Shown piece after piece: positions 48,201 to 58,104 of a DNA stretch of 64,000 nt (the first letter of the stretch is position 1; each line of letters opens with the position of its first letter). Source of the DNA: Lineolata rhizophorae (taxonomy: Eukaryota > Ascomycota > Dothideomycetes > Lineolatales > Lineolataceae); NCBI GenBank assembly GCA_010093515.1, contig MU001683.1, forward strand, positions 75,262-139,261. The letters are read 5' to 3'. A model generated the notes under the pieces. That model was given only the letters and a program-made list of their open reading frames with translations, had not been told where the DNA came from and made no database searches. A program made the position numbers and the translations under genes.

Positions 48201-48845
48201 ACGTCGACGATGGCGGCGGAGCAGGACCGCGCGAGGGCGCAGGGCGCGTCGAGTAGCATGTCGGGGAGGCTGAGCAGCTTGACGAGCTCGTTGAGGGGCT
48301 CGTTTGTGGGGAGGAGGAGCCGGTTGAGCTTGGGGATCGGGGGGGGTGGGGCGGGGACGGCGGACGGCGTGCAGGAGGGGGGGCCTGCGGCGGGAGGTGC
48401 CGGGGGTGGCATTTATAACGCGCAGGTGGTGCACGATTCGGCGGAGGACTTGCGCCAGGTCATGGAGCAGCAGGAGCGGGAGGCGGATCGGTTGGAGAAC
48501 GTGCGGGCTTGCTGTGATGGTGAGGTTTTTTTTTTCTTTTTTTTTTCTCTTTCCTTTTGGCCCGCTCTTCCCCCGTGTCTTCCTTGGGGACTGGTTTTCT
48601 GGTCGTCGGCCGCTGGCGATGGAGCTAATACGTCGAGGGCGACAGGCAAACACGACGTCGCGACGCTGGCGAGAGGCGGCCGCCATCACCATCACAGTCA
48701 CAATCACGGCCCCGCCCAGACCCAGCCGGCCAGGAGCCACGCGCAGAACGCGGCGTCGGCGCGCTCGAGGCGGACGGTGGGGAACGATCAGGGGCAGTGG
48801 CAGGTGCAGACGGAGATGGAGGCGGCGCATGGGAATGTGGGGTAG
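42816..48845 (+). CDS. ApsA/Num1 nuclear-migration cortical anchor
   Basis: Two exons, 42816-48519 and 48646-48845, giving 1967 residues. ApsA of Aspergillus and Num1 of yeast sit at the plasma membrane, recruit dynein and pull nuclei along the cell; Num1 also tethers mitochondria. Order of parts: a Gln-rich start; coiled coils near 115-220 and 274-447; acidic and Gly-rich linkers; four short repeats of the form FSxI followed by EP or TP (about 1050-1175: FSTIAEMNVEP, FSAISSQHVTP, FSGIAAQDMEP, FSTISSEAIEP), as found in the family; and a Mcp5-type PH domain near 1540-1665 beginning MIGEFLWKYTRR, with RRFFWVHPYTRTLYWS. The PH domain binds phosphoinositides in relatives. The intron (48520-48645) is poly-T rich with a CTAAT branch. 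The last exon has a His-rich patch. Several homopolymer tracts may vary between strains. Confidence 0.92.
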
Positions 48846-50410
48846 AGGGTTGGATGATGAACTATGGGTGATGGTGAGCGCGCTTTTGGGGCGGGGTGCT
48901 TATTAGATAAAAAGCTTTGCGATACTTTCTGGCTGGGTCGTAGTAATTTCTTGGGGTTCATTCCATTCCATGGCCTTACCTTGAGCCGATTCTCCTTTCT
49001 CTTATCTTCCTCTCTTTTATTTTGTCCTTGTATTCTTGGCTTGTTGGCTTTTTTCTTTTTTCTTTTTTTTTTTTTTGTTTTTTTTTTTTTTTGTTTTGCT
49101 GTTTTGGCCTCCTTGCTTACATCTTCCCTTTTGCCAGTCATCCAGTCCCCCGGTCACGAGTTTCCTTGTGTGCGCTTCTTGTCTTAATCCTCTGTTTATT
49201 GCTGCTAGTGCGTTTTAATTGCTTGCTCAGTTCGGCTTGGCTTTTGGCACCTGTAATCATGCCAACCGAACCCACTCATGACGGAATCCTTCTTCTCCTT
49301 AATAGTCTCCTCTTGAATTGAGCTCTTTGCTGCTGAATATCATTGCGTTTTCCTTGTCATCCTTGGTGACTCGGTGTTGGAACTCCCATCCCCCTGTCTA
49401 TCCTACCTCCTTCCACCTCTGTTGCATGCAAGGCTATCCGCTTCACCGTCTCCTTTGCGCCGCCGACAAAATCAGGCCTCCACGCGCTCTGTTCGCAGTG
49501 TATACCATCTCGCTGGCGACAAGTCCGGCAAGTCTGCTCTTGTTTTTTTTCTCTTTGCCTGCGCCCCCCACCCACCCCCGTCTATGGCTGTACTCGTAGT
49601 TAGTTTTGCTGGTTTTATTTTTTTTTTCTGCGTTTGGTTTGCTTGCTGTTTGCCTAGAGAGAGACACCCACGGTCATTTCTGGTCCTTTCCCCCTCCCTG
49701 CTAGGGGGGGCCGCACAGAGTCTAAGGGTTCAGGTACCTAGCGTGNNNNNNNNNNNNNNNNNNNNNNNNNNNNNNNNNNNNNNNNNNNNNNNNNNNNNNN
49801 NNNNNCACCACACTCGTTCCCTGAGATTGCATTCATTGTTTTGCTTACTTAGTTGCTTGTGAGTTTTGCGGTTTGCTTGTAGGCGAGGAGCCATGGAGCG
49901 GAGGGATTAGAACGTCCGCATGCGTATTGCAGGGAAGAGGGAGGATAGGGTCAGACTGCGTTGTGTTAAACTAATTTTTTTTTTTTTGTTTCCTCCTTGG
50001 TTGTATTGCGGCTTGCTCTTTTAGGCATATTGGACGATCAGATGAGTGTGTGGGTTGGTTAGGTTGATGGGTATGGGCTGGTAGAGCTGTAGTGAGGGCA
50101 ATGAGGATGATTTGAAATTGGGATTCGAGCGTGGTATGCGGTGAACTGCAGTGATGTATGGGGCACGACATGAATGGCAGCCTTTTTCTTAAGTCGCCAA
50201 GGTATGCCTGAGTTGAATCACGCAGTCCAACGAGATGGGACTGCTGGTGGGTGAGCTTAGACATCTTGGCAGGCAGTTGGCAAGGCGGCCAGAAGCGGCA
50301 GAAACGCGTCGAATTTCGCGACTCCAACCACTTACTCCCCGCCCGTCGGACCAGCTCCTCGCGAACACCCCCACCGCCTCGACCGCAACCCTGCTCTGGG
50401 CTTAACAATC
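48846..50410. other. Intergenic region with assembly gap
   Basis: The first part is the apsA 3' flank, strongly T-rich on the plus strand with long T-runs at about 49060-49092. A run of 60 N occupies 49746-49805. The final 400 bp form the CCT8 promoter. I see no gene, but anything inside the gap is invisible. Confidence 0.7.
49746..49805. other. Assembly gap (60 N)
   Basis: Sixty unknown bases. The true length of the missing sequence may differ. It lies in the 3' region of apsA, flanked by a G-run on the left. Confidence 1.
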
Positions 50411-52301
50411 ATGTCTCTCTCAATACCGAGTGCTCCAAACGCCGGGCTCTTCAAGCCCGGCTACCAAAAGTAAGTCATCACTGTCCTAGACTTCGCGGAT
50501 CAAAAAAAATGATCGAAGCTAACGTGCCCGCCCGCCTCCGGCTGCAAAAACAGCTACGACGCCGAAGATGGGGCCGTGCTGCGCAACATCGACGCGTGCC
50601 GGACGATCGCGCAGACGGTGCAGACGTCGCTGGGGCCGTACGGGCGCAACAAGATCGTGATCAACCACCTGCAGAAGATGGTGCTGACGTCGGACGCGGC
50701 GACGATCCTGCGCGAGCTGGACGTGGTGCACCCGGCGGCCAAGCTGCTCGTCATGGCCAGCCAGCAGCAGGAGGCCGAGATGGGCGACGCGACCAACTTG
50801 GTCATCGTGCTGGCGGGCGAGATGCTGCGCAAGGCCGAGGAGCTGCTCCGGCTGGGACTCAAGACTAGCGACGTGGTGCAGGGGTACGAGAAGGCGCAAG
50901 ATTTTGCGCTCAAGGCTCTGGAAGGTGCGTGGCCACCCCCACCCAATTCGTTTCTTGCTCGATTTTCTGCGGGTCCTGGAAGTGCTGACTCCTTCAGACC
51001 TCGAGGTCGACAAGGTCGCGGACATGCGGTCATTAGACGAGCTCAGCAAGGCCATCCGCACCGTCATCGCCTCGAAACAATGCGGCTCCGAGGACATCCT
51101 GGCCGACATGGTGGCCGACGCCGTGCTCGCCGTGCTGCCCAAGAACCCGGCCAACTTCAACGTGGACAACGTCCGCGTCGTCAAGATCATGGGCGGCAGC
51201 CTGGAGCAGAGCAAGGTCGTCAAGGGCATGGTGTTCCCGAGGGAGCCGGACGGCGTGGTCAAGAAGGCTAAGAAGGCCAAGGTGGGCGTCTTCTCGTGCC
51301 CCGTCGACATCAGCCAGACGGAGACGAAGGGGACGGTGCTGCTCAAGAACGCCAAGGAGATGCTCGACTTCACCAAGGGCGAGGAGGCCCAGGTCGAGGC
51401 CTTGGTCAAGGAGCTCCACGATTCGGGTCTGCGCGTCATTGTCGCTGGCTCCACCGTCGGCGAGCTCGCGGCCCACTACCTCAACCGCTACGGCATCCTC
51501 GTCATCAAGATCCTGTCCAAGTTCGAGTTGCGTAGGTTGTGCCGTGTCGTGGGCGCGACGCCGCTCGCGCGCCTCGGCGCCCCTATGCCGGACGAAATGG
51601 GCACGGTCGACGTGGTCGAGACGCTCGAGATCGGCGGCGACCGCGTCACCGTCTTCCGGCAGGAGTCCGAGGTGACGCGCACGGCGACGTTGGTCCTCCG
51701 CGGCGCGACGCAGAACGCCCTCGACGACGTGGAGCGCGCCGTCGACGACGGCGTCAACGTGGTCAAGGCCATCACGCGCGACGCGCGCCTCGTGCCCGGC
51801 GCCGGCGCCGCCGAGATGCAGCTCGTCGAGCGCGTCCGCGCGCACGCAGACACCACGCCCGGCCTCGCGCAGTACGCCATCCGCAAATACGCCGAGGCGT
51901 TCGAGGTGGTGCCGCGCACGCTGGCCGAGAGCGCCGGGCTCGACGCCACCGAGGTGCTGGCACGGTTGTACACGGCGCACGGGGCGGTGCAGAAGAAGGG
52001 CAAGCCGGCGCCCGCGACGGAGGGCAGCGGCAGCAGCAGCAGCAGCAGCGATGATGACGAGGACGAGGAGAATGACGAGGAGGACTGGTGCACGGGCGTC
52101 GATATCGAGAACTCGGATGGCAGCGGCACCCTGGATGCCAAGGACGAGGGCATCCTAGATCTATTAGTCTCAAAGAGCTGGGCGATTAAGCTGGCCACGG
52201 AGGCGGTGAGGACAGTGCTGAGCGTGGATCAGATCATCGTTGCGAGGCAAGCAGGTGGGCCGAAGCCGCCGGGGCCGAACCCCAATTGGGATGAGGATTA
52301 G
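50411..52301 (+). CDS. Chaperonin CCT theta subunit
   Basis: Three exons, 50411-50469, 50554-50924 and 50998-52301, encode 577 residues. CCT/TRiC is the cytosolic ring chaperonin that folds actin and tubulin; theta is subunit 8. Group II chaperonin motifs are present: SLGPYGRNKIVINH, TSDAATILRELDVVHPAAKL, GDATNLVIVLAGEML, and KAITRDARLVPGAGAAEMQL. GDATN in place of GDGTT is a form I associate with the theta subunit. A low-complexity insert of six Ser followed by DDDEDEENDEED precedes WCTGVDIE near the C-terminus. The tail DQIIVARQAGGPKPP is typical. The first intron has a GCTAAC branch; the second uses a GTGCGT donor. The 3' end converges on ISY1, 341 bp between stops. Confidence 0.95.
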
Positions 52302-52642
52302 AGAATAGTATGTCCGGTATCGATACCAGCGAAAACGAAGGCGGATGGTCAAACCTTTGTAGAATGTATAAAATTCATGACTGTTGCATGTGTGCCGGCC
52401 ATTTCGTGACTTTTGTGGTACCTAGGCTCGTTCTGCACGGCCATTTCCCTAACGCAGCTATCTCGACCAGCCTACGCGACTCACCGATCTAGTCCCCGCC
52501 CTAACATACAGAATAACAATGATATACCGAGACGCCTCCCACCTGTACTCCGATCGAAACCGATTCCCATCGACCAGCACACAATGCATCCCATCTTGCC
52601 CTCGGCAGCAGCCAAGAACATCTCCCCGATCACTCGGCTTCC
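52302..52642. other. Convergent 3' region of CCT8 and ISY1
   Basis: A 341-bp gap between two convergent stop codons, containing both terminators. Nothing else is seen. Confidence 0.6.
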
Positions 52643-53455
52643 TCAGCCAAGCTTATCGAGCAGCTTCTGACGGCGCCGCTCCAGGAGATCATCCATAGCC
52701 TCCTCAACCGTCGGCAACTTCCCACCACCGTCCGCCTCCCACGGCATCTCCACCGGCGGTTCCTGCTCGCGTTCCTTCTTCTTCTCCTTTATCATATCCT
52801 CCCTCAACTCCTTCTCCCTCCCCTTCTCATACTCGAGCAGCTTTTCGTCCTCCTCATCCAAGTAGCCATAGTACATTGCATCGACATTGCGCCTCATCTC
52901 CGCCCTCAGCTCCCCCCCCTTCGGCCCCGCCTGCTCTTCCGGTTTCTGCGCCGCCTGCTCAAACAGCTCCTTCACACCCGGCAACTCTCTCGCGCGGCCA
53001 AAATATCGATACCCCTTGCCACCGCCGGGTATCTCCCTGCCCTCCTCATCCACCATGCGCCCCCCCCTCGTATAATTCGGGCCGCCCAGATTCCGGATCT
53101 GCACCTCCCACATGTGCTTCTCGCGCATCAGCTTGTTGATGTCGTCGTTGAGGTCGCGGACCTGGAAGTCGGACAGCGCCGGGTCCTGGATCTTGGACAC
53201 CTTGCGCGATATCTCCTTGAGCACCTGCCCGCGCCACTTCTCGCACACGGGGATCGCGTCGATCGACGTGATCAGCTTGGGCCGCCGCGTCCGCGAGATG
53301 TCCAGGATGCCTAGGTCCGCCGCCTGCGCCGCTCGGAACCGGTACAGCATCGACTGCGCCTTTTCGCTGTTGCGCGCCTGCGATGGGGTCAGCATTGGCT
53401 GCATTGGTTGCCGGGGGGGTTTTGTTAAGAGGGGGAGAAATGTGATGAGTACCAT
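52643..53455 (-). CDS. Pre-mRNA splicing factor Isy1
   Basis: A 245-residue nuclear protein of the Prp19-associated spliceosome complex, which supports step-one chemistry and fidelity. The first coding exon is only the ATG (53455-53453); the second is 53377-52643. The join gives MARNSEKAQSMLYRFR, the usual start of Isy1 in many fungi. The intron (53452-53378, 75 nt) has a GTACTC donor, a GCTGAC branch and a CAG acceptor. Conserved parts are AADLGILDISRTRRPKLIT, IPVCEKWRGQVLKEISRKVS and LNDDINKLMREKHMWEVQI, with a highly charged Glu/Lys/Arg C-terminus. Without that intron the frame would instead begin with an unrelated hydrophobic leader; the conserved MAR start argues against it. Confidence 0.92.
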   Translation of the reverse strand: MVLITFLPLLTKPPRQPMQPMLTPSQARNSEKAQSMLYRFRAAQAADLGILDISRTRRPKLITSIDAIPVCEKWRGQVLKEISRKVSKIQDPALSDFQVRDLNDDINKLMREKHMWEVQIRNLGGPNYTRGGRMVDEEGREIPGGGKGYRYFGRARELPGVKELFEQAAQKPEEQAGPKGGELRAEMRRNVDAMYYGYLDEEDEKLLEYEKGREKELREDMIKEKKKEREQEPPVEMPWEADGGGKLPTVEEAMDDLLERRRQKLLDKLG

Positions 53456-54464
53456 TTTGAAGATTTTTTTGTTTAGGAAACTTGGCCACAAAGGAAAGGA
53501 GAGGATATCGCTAGAGTAACGGTTTGGCCGGCGAGGGAGCTGTTTTAAGAGATGTTCCTTGGTGAGGCTTGTCGGAGGTACGTTTATGCGGGAATGTTTG
53601 GCGGTCTCAACTTAACGCTTGTCACGGCATCACGTGCTTTCGCGGGGTTGGCGATTCCTGCTACACCACGCCGTAGGCGTTCCTGATTCCATCTTGCCCT
53701 ACAAAAGGGCAATATAGAAATCGCTTTTCTTATATACTTTCCTTTCCTCTGTAAATACAATAATGCGAGCCTACCGTTACCTACAGCAATACACGTTCGT
53801 TGTAAAGCCTGTAAAGTGGGACTGGTAGCGTCGCCCTAAACTCGGACTCCCTGTCTTCACGTCGCGGTTACCAAAAATAAGTCTAAATCTTGCTTTAGTT
53901 TCTCAGTAGCTTTGTAAACATTAGACCGACCTCGCTCAGTAATCCAACGAGGTTTCGATGCTCAAGATGCTCAAGCAGAACCACCAAGTCTCGGCCAAAG
54001 CCAATGCTTCTGTTTATCCCGCAGCTGTAACAAACTTGGCGCTTTGTCAACTCACTACATCAGTTAAGAGCCTCCAGAATCTTTTGGTGGTTATGTGCAG
54101 TTTATCTACTTTTGAATCCATCGTCCAGCCCTACACTGTTCCACATGCCGCGAGGCTGATTCGGCAACGTCATATGGCTTCCACGTTGTAGCTTGGTTTG
54201 GAACATTCTCGTAGGAATCTATCTTCTTCTTTCAGCCTCGAGGCAAAAAGGTACCGACCTCGTTTCGATCTAAGGTGCCTATTTCAAAGAACAGAAGCGA
54301 AATTGGGAGCAACTGTTCAAGAATTGGACTTGTCCTCAATACCATTCAATGGAGCACTGCAATCATATATCCGCACCTTCAGATCTCCGCTAATGACTTA
54401 GATTTTATCATTATAAGCTATCGCGCTTTTTTAGTATAGGAGCCAAGTCAGGCTCATGAAGCAC

Positions 54465-54480
54465 CTATCAAGCTTGATAG
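54465..54480. repeat. Perfect 16-bp palindrome
   Basis: CTATCAAGCTTGATAG reads identically on both strands with no spacer. It sits in the AT-rich block with no gene within 1 kb. Confidence 0.85.
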
Positions 54481-57043
54481 CAATACAACTCGTCACGGAA
54501 CGTGGGATAGTCTTTTTTCTAATTGATATTATAGACTAGATAGATTTCCAGCTTGCCATACATGTTGCATCATTCGCAAGATCGACATTCACTGCTGGTG
54601 ATGTTTCAGGGTGGAGTGTAAGCCCTAATTGGACATATTTATTTTCTTAGAAACGGCGAAGTTCTAGGTAAGTATTCCACTATAGTGTACGAAAACATTG
54701 CTAGCTAACGTAGTTGACAAGGAAATAACAATAAATTTGAACTGCCACGTCCTATAGATTGGAAACTTCATCTACTCGTTTGCTACAAAACTTTTGCATA
54801 AGTGCAAATTTTAGCTGCGAAGCATTCCATTTCCAACGCAACCTAGGCGAAACAATGCTCGAATTCACACGAACTTATCTCGTGTCGCCCAACGACGCAC
54901 TCTTCTTGCTTCTGTAGGAGAACAAGCATCGCCAGGCTATCGAGCCAAGAACCCAAAAATACCCTCCCAATTAGGAACCTCTGGGGTCCTCCCAGGCTGC
55001 CAGTGCCGATGCAGCATCATTCCAATGTTTCTCTTCCTAAATAGCCAACACGATTGCGTGGATACTTAGCGCGAAGGTGCCGGTCCGGTCCGGTTGGGGG
55101 AGCGGTTCCTATGGAGGTGTGCGCGCGAGTGAGGCGCGTGGGTACGTACGCGGGTGCTGCGCACTGCATGCGCGGGTGCACATGCGGGTGGGCGGGGCGG
55201 GTATGTGAGAGGCATCATGGATCGTGGTGGTGGGGGGGTTGGCTTCGGCGGGTAGAGAGTTGAGCACGGGAGCTTACGTAGTAGGTTGTAGGGAGCGCCA
55301 TAATGCATGTACCTATGTTAAAGACGAAGGCCGGAGGAATTCCTTCAGCGTATGATGCTTTATGAGCCACAAAGTAAGCATCTACGCCGTACGGAGGGAG
55401 TATGTGCGCACGTACATGCCAGTCTCACAGCTGATATCCCCGATCTTGCCTCCCTCGTCACCCGCTACCTCCGCCGCATCCTCCCACATACTTATATCCT
55501 TCTCGAAAACCACCCATCGACAAACCTGAGGCATACTTACTTCAGGACCTTTTCTGTCGTCCACCCCCTCCCTCCCAGTTGGCCGAGGCCCGTGGCGCGT
55601 CCATGTGGCGCAGGCGCCCGGGGCTCCGGGGGAAGGGGTGGGCCGGCCCGCGTGCTCATTGGTCCGCGTCTCGAAAATGGGTGCGGGTCCGTGCGCGGGT
55701 GCCGGGCGCGGCTCATTTGTGCTGGGGGCGCCCAATTGGGATCGGCTTGTGGGCCTGGGGTGTCCTATTAAGTTTTCGCTTGATTTCTCGTTTCATTTGT
55801 TATTTTTTGTTTTTTGGTGGGTGCAAAGCTTTGGAAGGGAAGGCATTTCTTTTTGCTTTTCCTCTGTTTTATTTTACGAGTCGATGTCTGGGTAGTTGGA
55901 AGTTGCGCTGCAAGGTACGAGAGCACGCCGTTGTTCTGTGAAGGGGCTTCGAGAACATTGCCAATAACTGGCTGGGTGGCCTGCAGTTGGGTCAACTGGG
56001 TGATGGGAGGCGCATGTCTCACACTCAATTTAAGCGCCGGACATTGGCGCAGGTCCACGAGCCGTCCGCTATGTATTGTGCGTACTACGTATGTGCCAGC
56101 GTCAATAATGACTCCGTATGCGCTAGACGGACGCTATGGTACGCAAATTATTATTTCATCTATGATGGGGCGCTGGTTGGTCTGTGACTCGGGGATAGAG
56201 CTACTGTGTTACGGACGAGGATAAAGGACGGGGATGAGTTTGGCGCCCAGACAGGCGAGGACTGTAAAACTGGTTTGAAAATTTTTTTTTCGCCAGTTGC
56301 AAAGTAATAGAGAAATAGGACAAGCGCTCTATACTAGGTACTGTCGGGCAGCATATAGGTCGATGCAAGTGCTCGCCTTTGCGTCGTCCCCTTGTCCACG
56401 TCGGCGGCAAGAGGCCCGGATAGCGCAAGGGACGGGTACATGGACGGGGTTCTCCGCGAAAAAAAGGCCGGCGAGCGGGAAGACCAGCCGCTGGCGGCGC
56501 TCGGGCGGCTGGCTATATGCTGTGATCACACGCGGACTGGGGCGACCAAGACACGGGCGCGATTGGGGCGCGACAAGTGCTGCTAGGACGGCGAACGAGA
56601 AGGCGATGCGTCGCTGGAGACTCGAGAAACTAGCGGTATGGGGAGCATGCCCTGTTGGAGGCTGGCAGCAGACGGAGGCGGCGGCCGGAGAACGGGCCAC
56701 CCGCCAAGAAAAGCAATGCGCGCAGGCGACTGGCCGGCGTCAGCCGGCGGGGGCCAGGGCCGGGGCCGCCTGCGCCAGGCCGGGCAAGGCCAAGGGCCGA
56801 GGGCCCTCCTTCCGCCGCGCCGCCGCCTGGCCTCTTTCCCAGCGCAGGACCCTCCCGGTGCCTCCTCAGCGCCTGCCCTTTCGCCGCCGCACGCCTGCCG
56901 CATCCAGGCGCGCTCGCAGCATTCCGTCGCATCGCACCTGCGCCGCAATCGCGCGGGCGGAAAGAACGGACGGGAAGAACGACCGGGCGAGGGAGGAGCG
57001 GCGCCGGCAGCCGCGACAGAGAAACATTCATCCACCACGCCCA

Positions 57044-57080
57044 CCCCCCCGTCCCCCCATCCCCCCATCCCCCATCCCCC
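57044..57080 (-). promoter_or_regulatory. G-quadruplex-forming tract
   Basis: Five plus-strand C-runs of 7, 6, 6, 5 and 5 bases, each separated by two bases, mean the minus strand has five G-runs of at least five. This is well beyond the usual G4 minimum of four runs of three. It lies about 1 kb upstream of the PSR1 start, in the promoter or a long leader. Confidence 0.6.
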
Positions 57081-58104
57081 GGCGCCGCCACCGCTGCTTG
57101 CTGCCGCTGCCGTCTCCCGCTCTGGCTGTGCTGCCAGCCTCGCAGCCGCCCCCGAGTGGCTCCTCGGCTGCTCGCCCGCGCGCAAATCTCGCTTACCTTA
57201 CCCAGGTCCTCCGGCCGACCTCTCGCTCTCTCTTGCTTCTGCTTCGCTCTGCTTTGGCTCTGCCTCTTGCTCTCGTCACTTCACCACCCGCGCTGCCACC
57301 CCTTCTCCCTCTCCCTCCCGCCCTCTCTCGTTCTCTCGCCCACCCTTCCTGCGTCACGCCCTCTTTCTACGCCCACCTGCCCCATCCCCGCGCTTGGGCA
57401 ATCCGCCCGCGTCGCCGACCTGCCCCGGCCGCCCCCGGAAGCACCCCCCCAGCTTCCTCGCGCGCTCGTCAAACGCCCGCCCGGCCACGCCTTTCCCGCC
57501 GCCCCACGTCGCGAGCGGCTCCGCACAGCACCGCCCAGCGCAACCGCGCCTTTTCGCCTCATCCATCGCGCACCCCGGCTCCTCTCCCCTCCGAACACTC
57601 GACCCGTCCGTCGCATCTTCGCAATCGCGCGAGCCGTCCACTCTACTCGGCGTGAAGGCGCTGGGGGCCAAGCCACCGGACCTCGTTCGCTCGCTCGCTC
57701 GTCGCGCCTCAAGGTCCCGACCGCCCGAGTTCGCGCGTTAGCTTTCCATCCACCGTTCGCGGTCCAGCCACCACCTTTCGCCCGGCACGTCCCTCCACGG
57801 CGTCATCCCGAATTTCAGCCTTCAGCGACCGCATCATCGCCGGGCAAACGGGTTTCGCGATTGAGCCAAACGCCGACGGGCGTGTGCGAGTGAGAGGGTG
57901 ACGGGAGAGACCGCGCCGCTGTCTGCGTTGCTTTTTTTTGTTTTACCTTTTGCGACTTGCGACTGCCCACTGGCGCGCGCGCTCGTGTCCGCTGTTTTCC
58001 AGCATAACGAGCTCCGAGCTCGAGCTCCGACATCCTCCTCAAAACCCCTTCCCTCTCCGATCGCGACAGCGCTCCGCGCTCGCGCTTCCGCGTCCTCGCC
58101 CGGC

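Larger units (their letters stand above)
53456..58104. other. Long intergenic region: AT-rich block and GC/CT-rich PSR1 promoter-leader
   Basis: From about 53640 to 55050 the DNA is AT-rich with no supportable frames and may be decayed repeat DNA; a perfect 16-bp palindrome lies at 54465-54480. From about 55060 to 56300 composition is mixed. From about 56380 to 58100 it is GC-rich with several frames open at once; these are proline/arginine-rich translations of low-complexity DNA and not genes. The final 1 kb is CT-rich and probably holds the PSR1 promoter and leader, with the C-tract array at 57044-57080. Confidence 0.55.

Noticed and set aside
52887-53519. Plus-strand frames over ISY1
   Set aside because: They are antisense shadows of a conserved splicing-factor gene and encode no known domain.
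53690-53800. Possible solo LTR: TATA-like box and polyadenylation-like words in AT-rich DNA
   Set aside because: No matching second copy, no clear TG/CA ends and no target-site duplication could be seen.
56297-57893. Overlapping open frames of 367-452 codons
   Set aside because: Three frames are open together over the same GC- and C-rich DNA, all giving Pro/Arg/Ser-rich translations. This is expected of a CT-rich promoter and leader, not of a gene.
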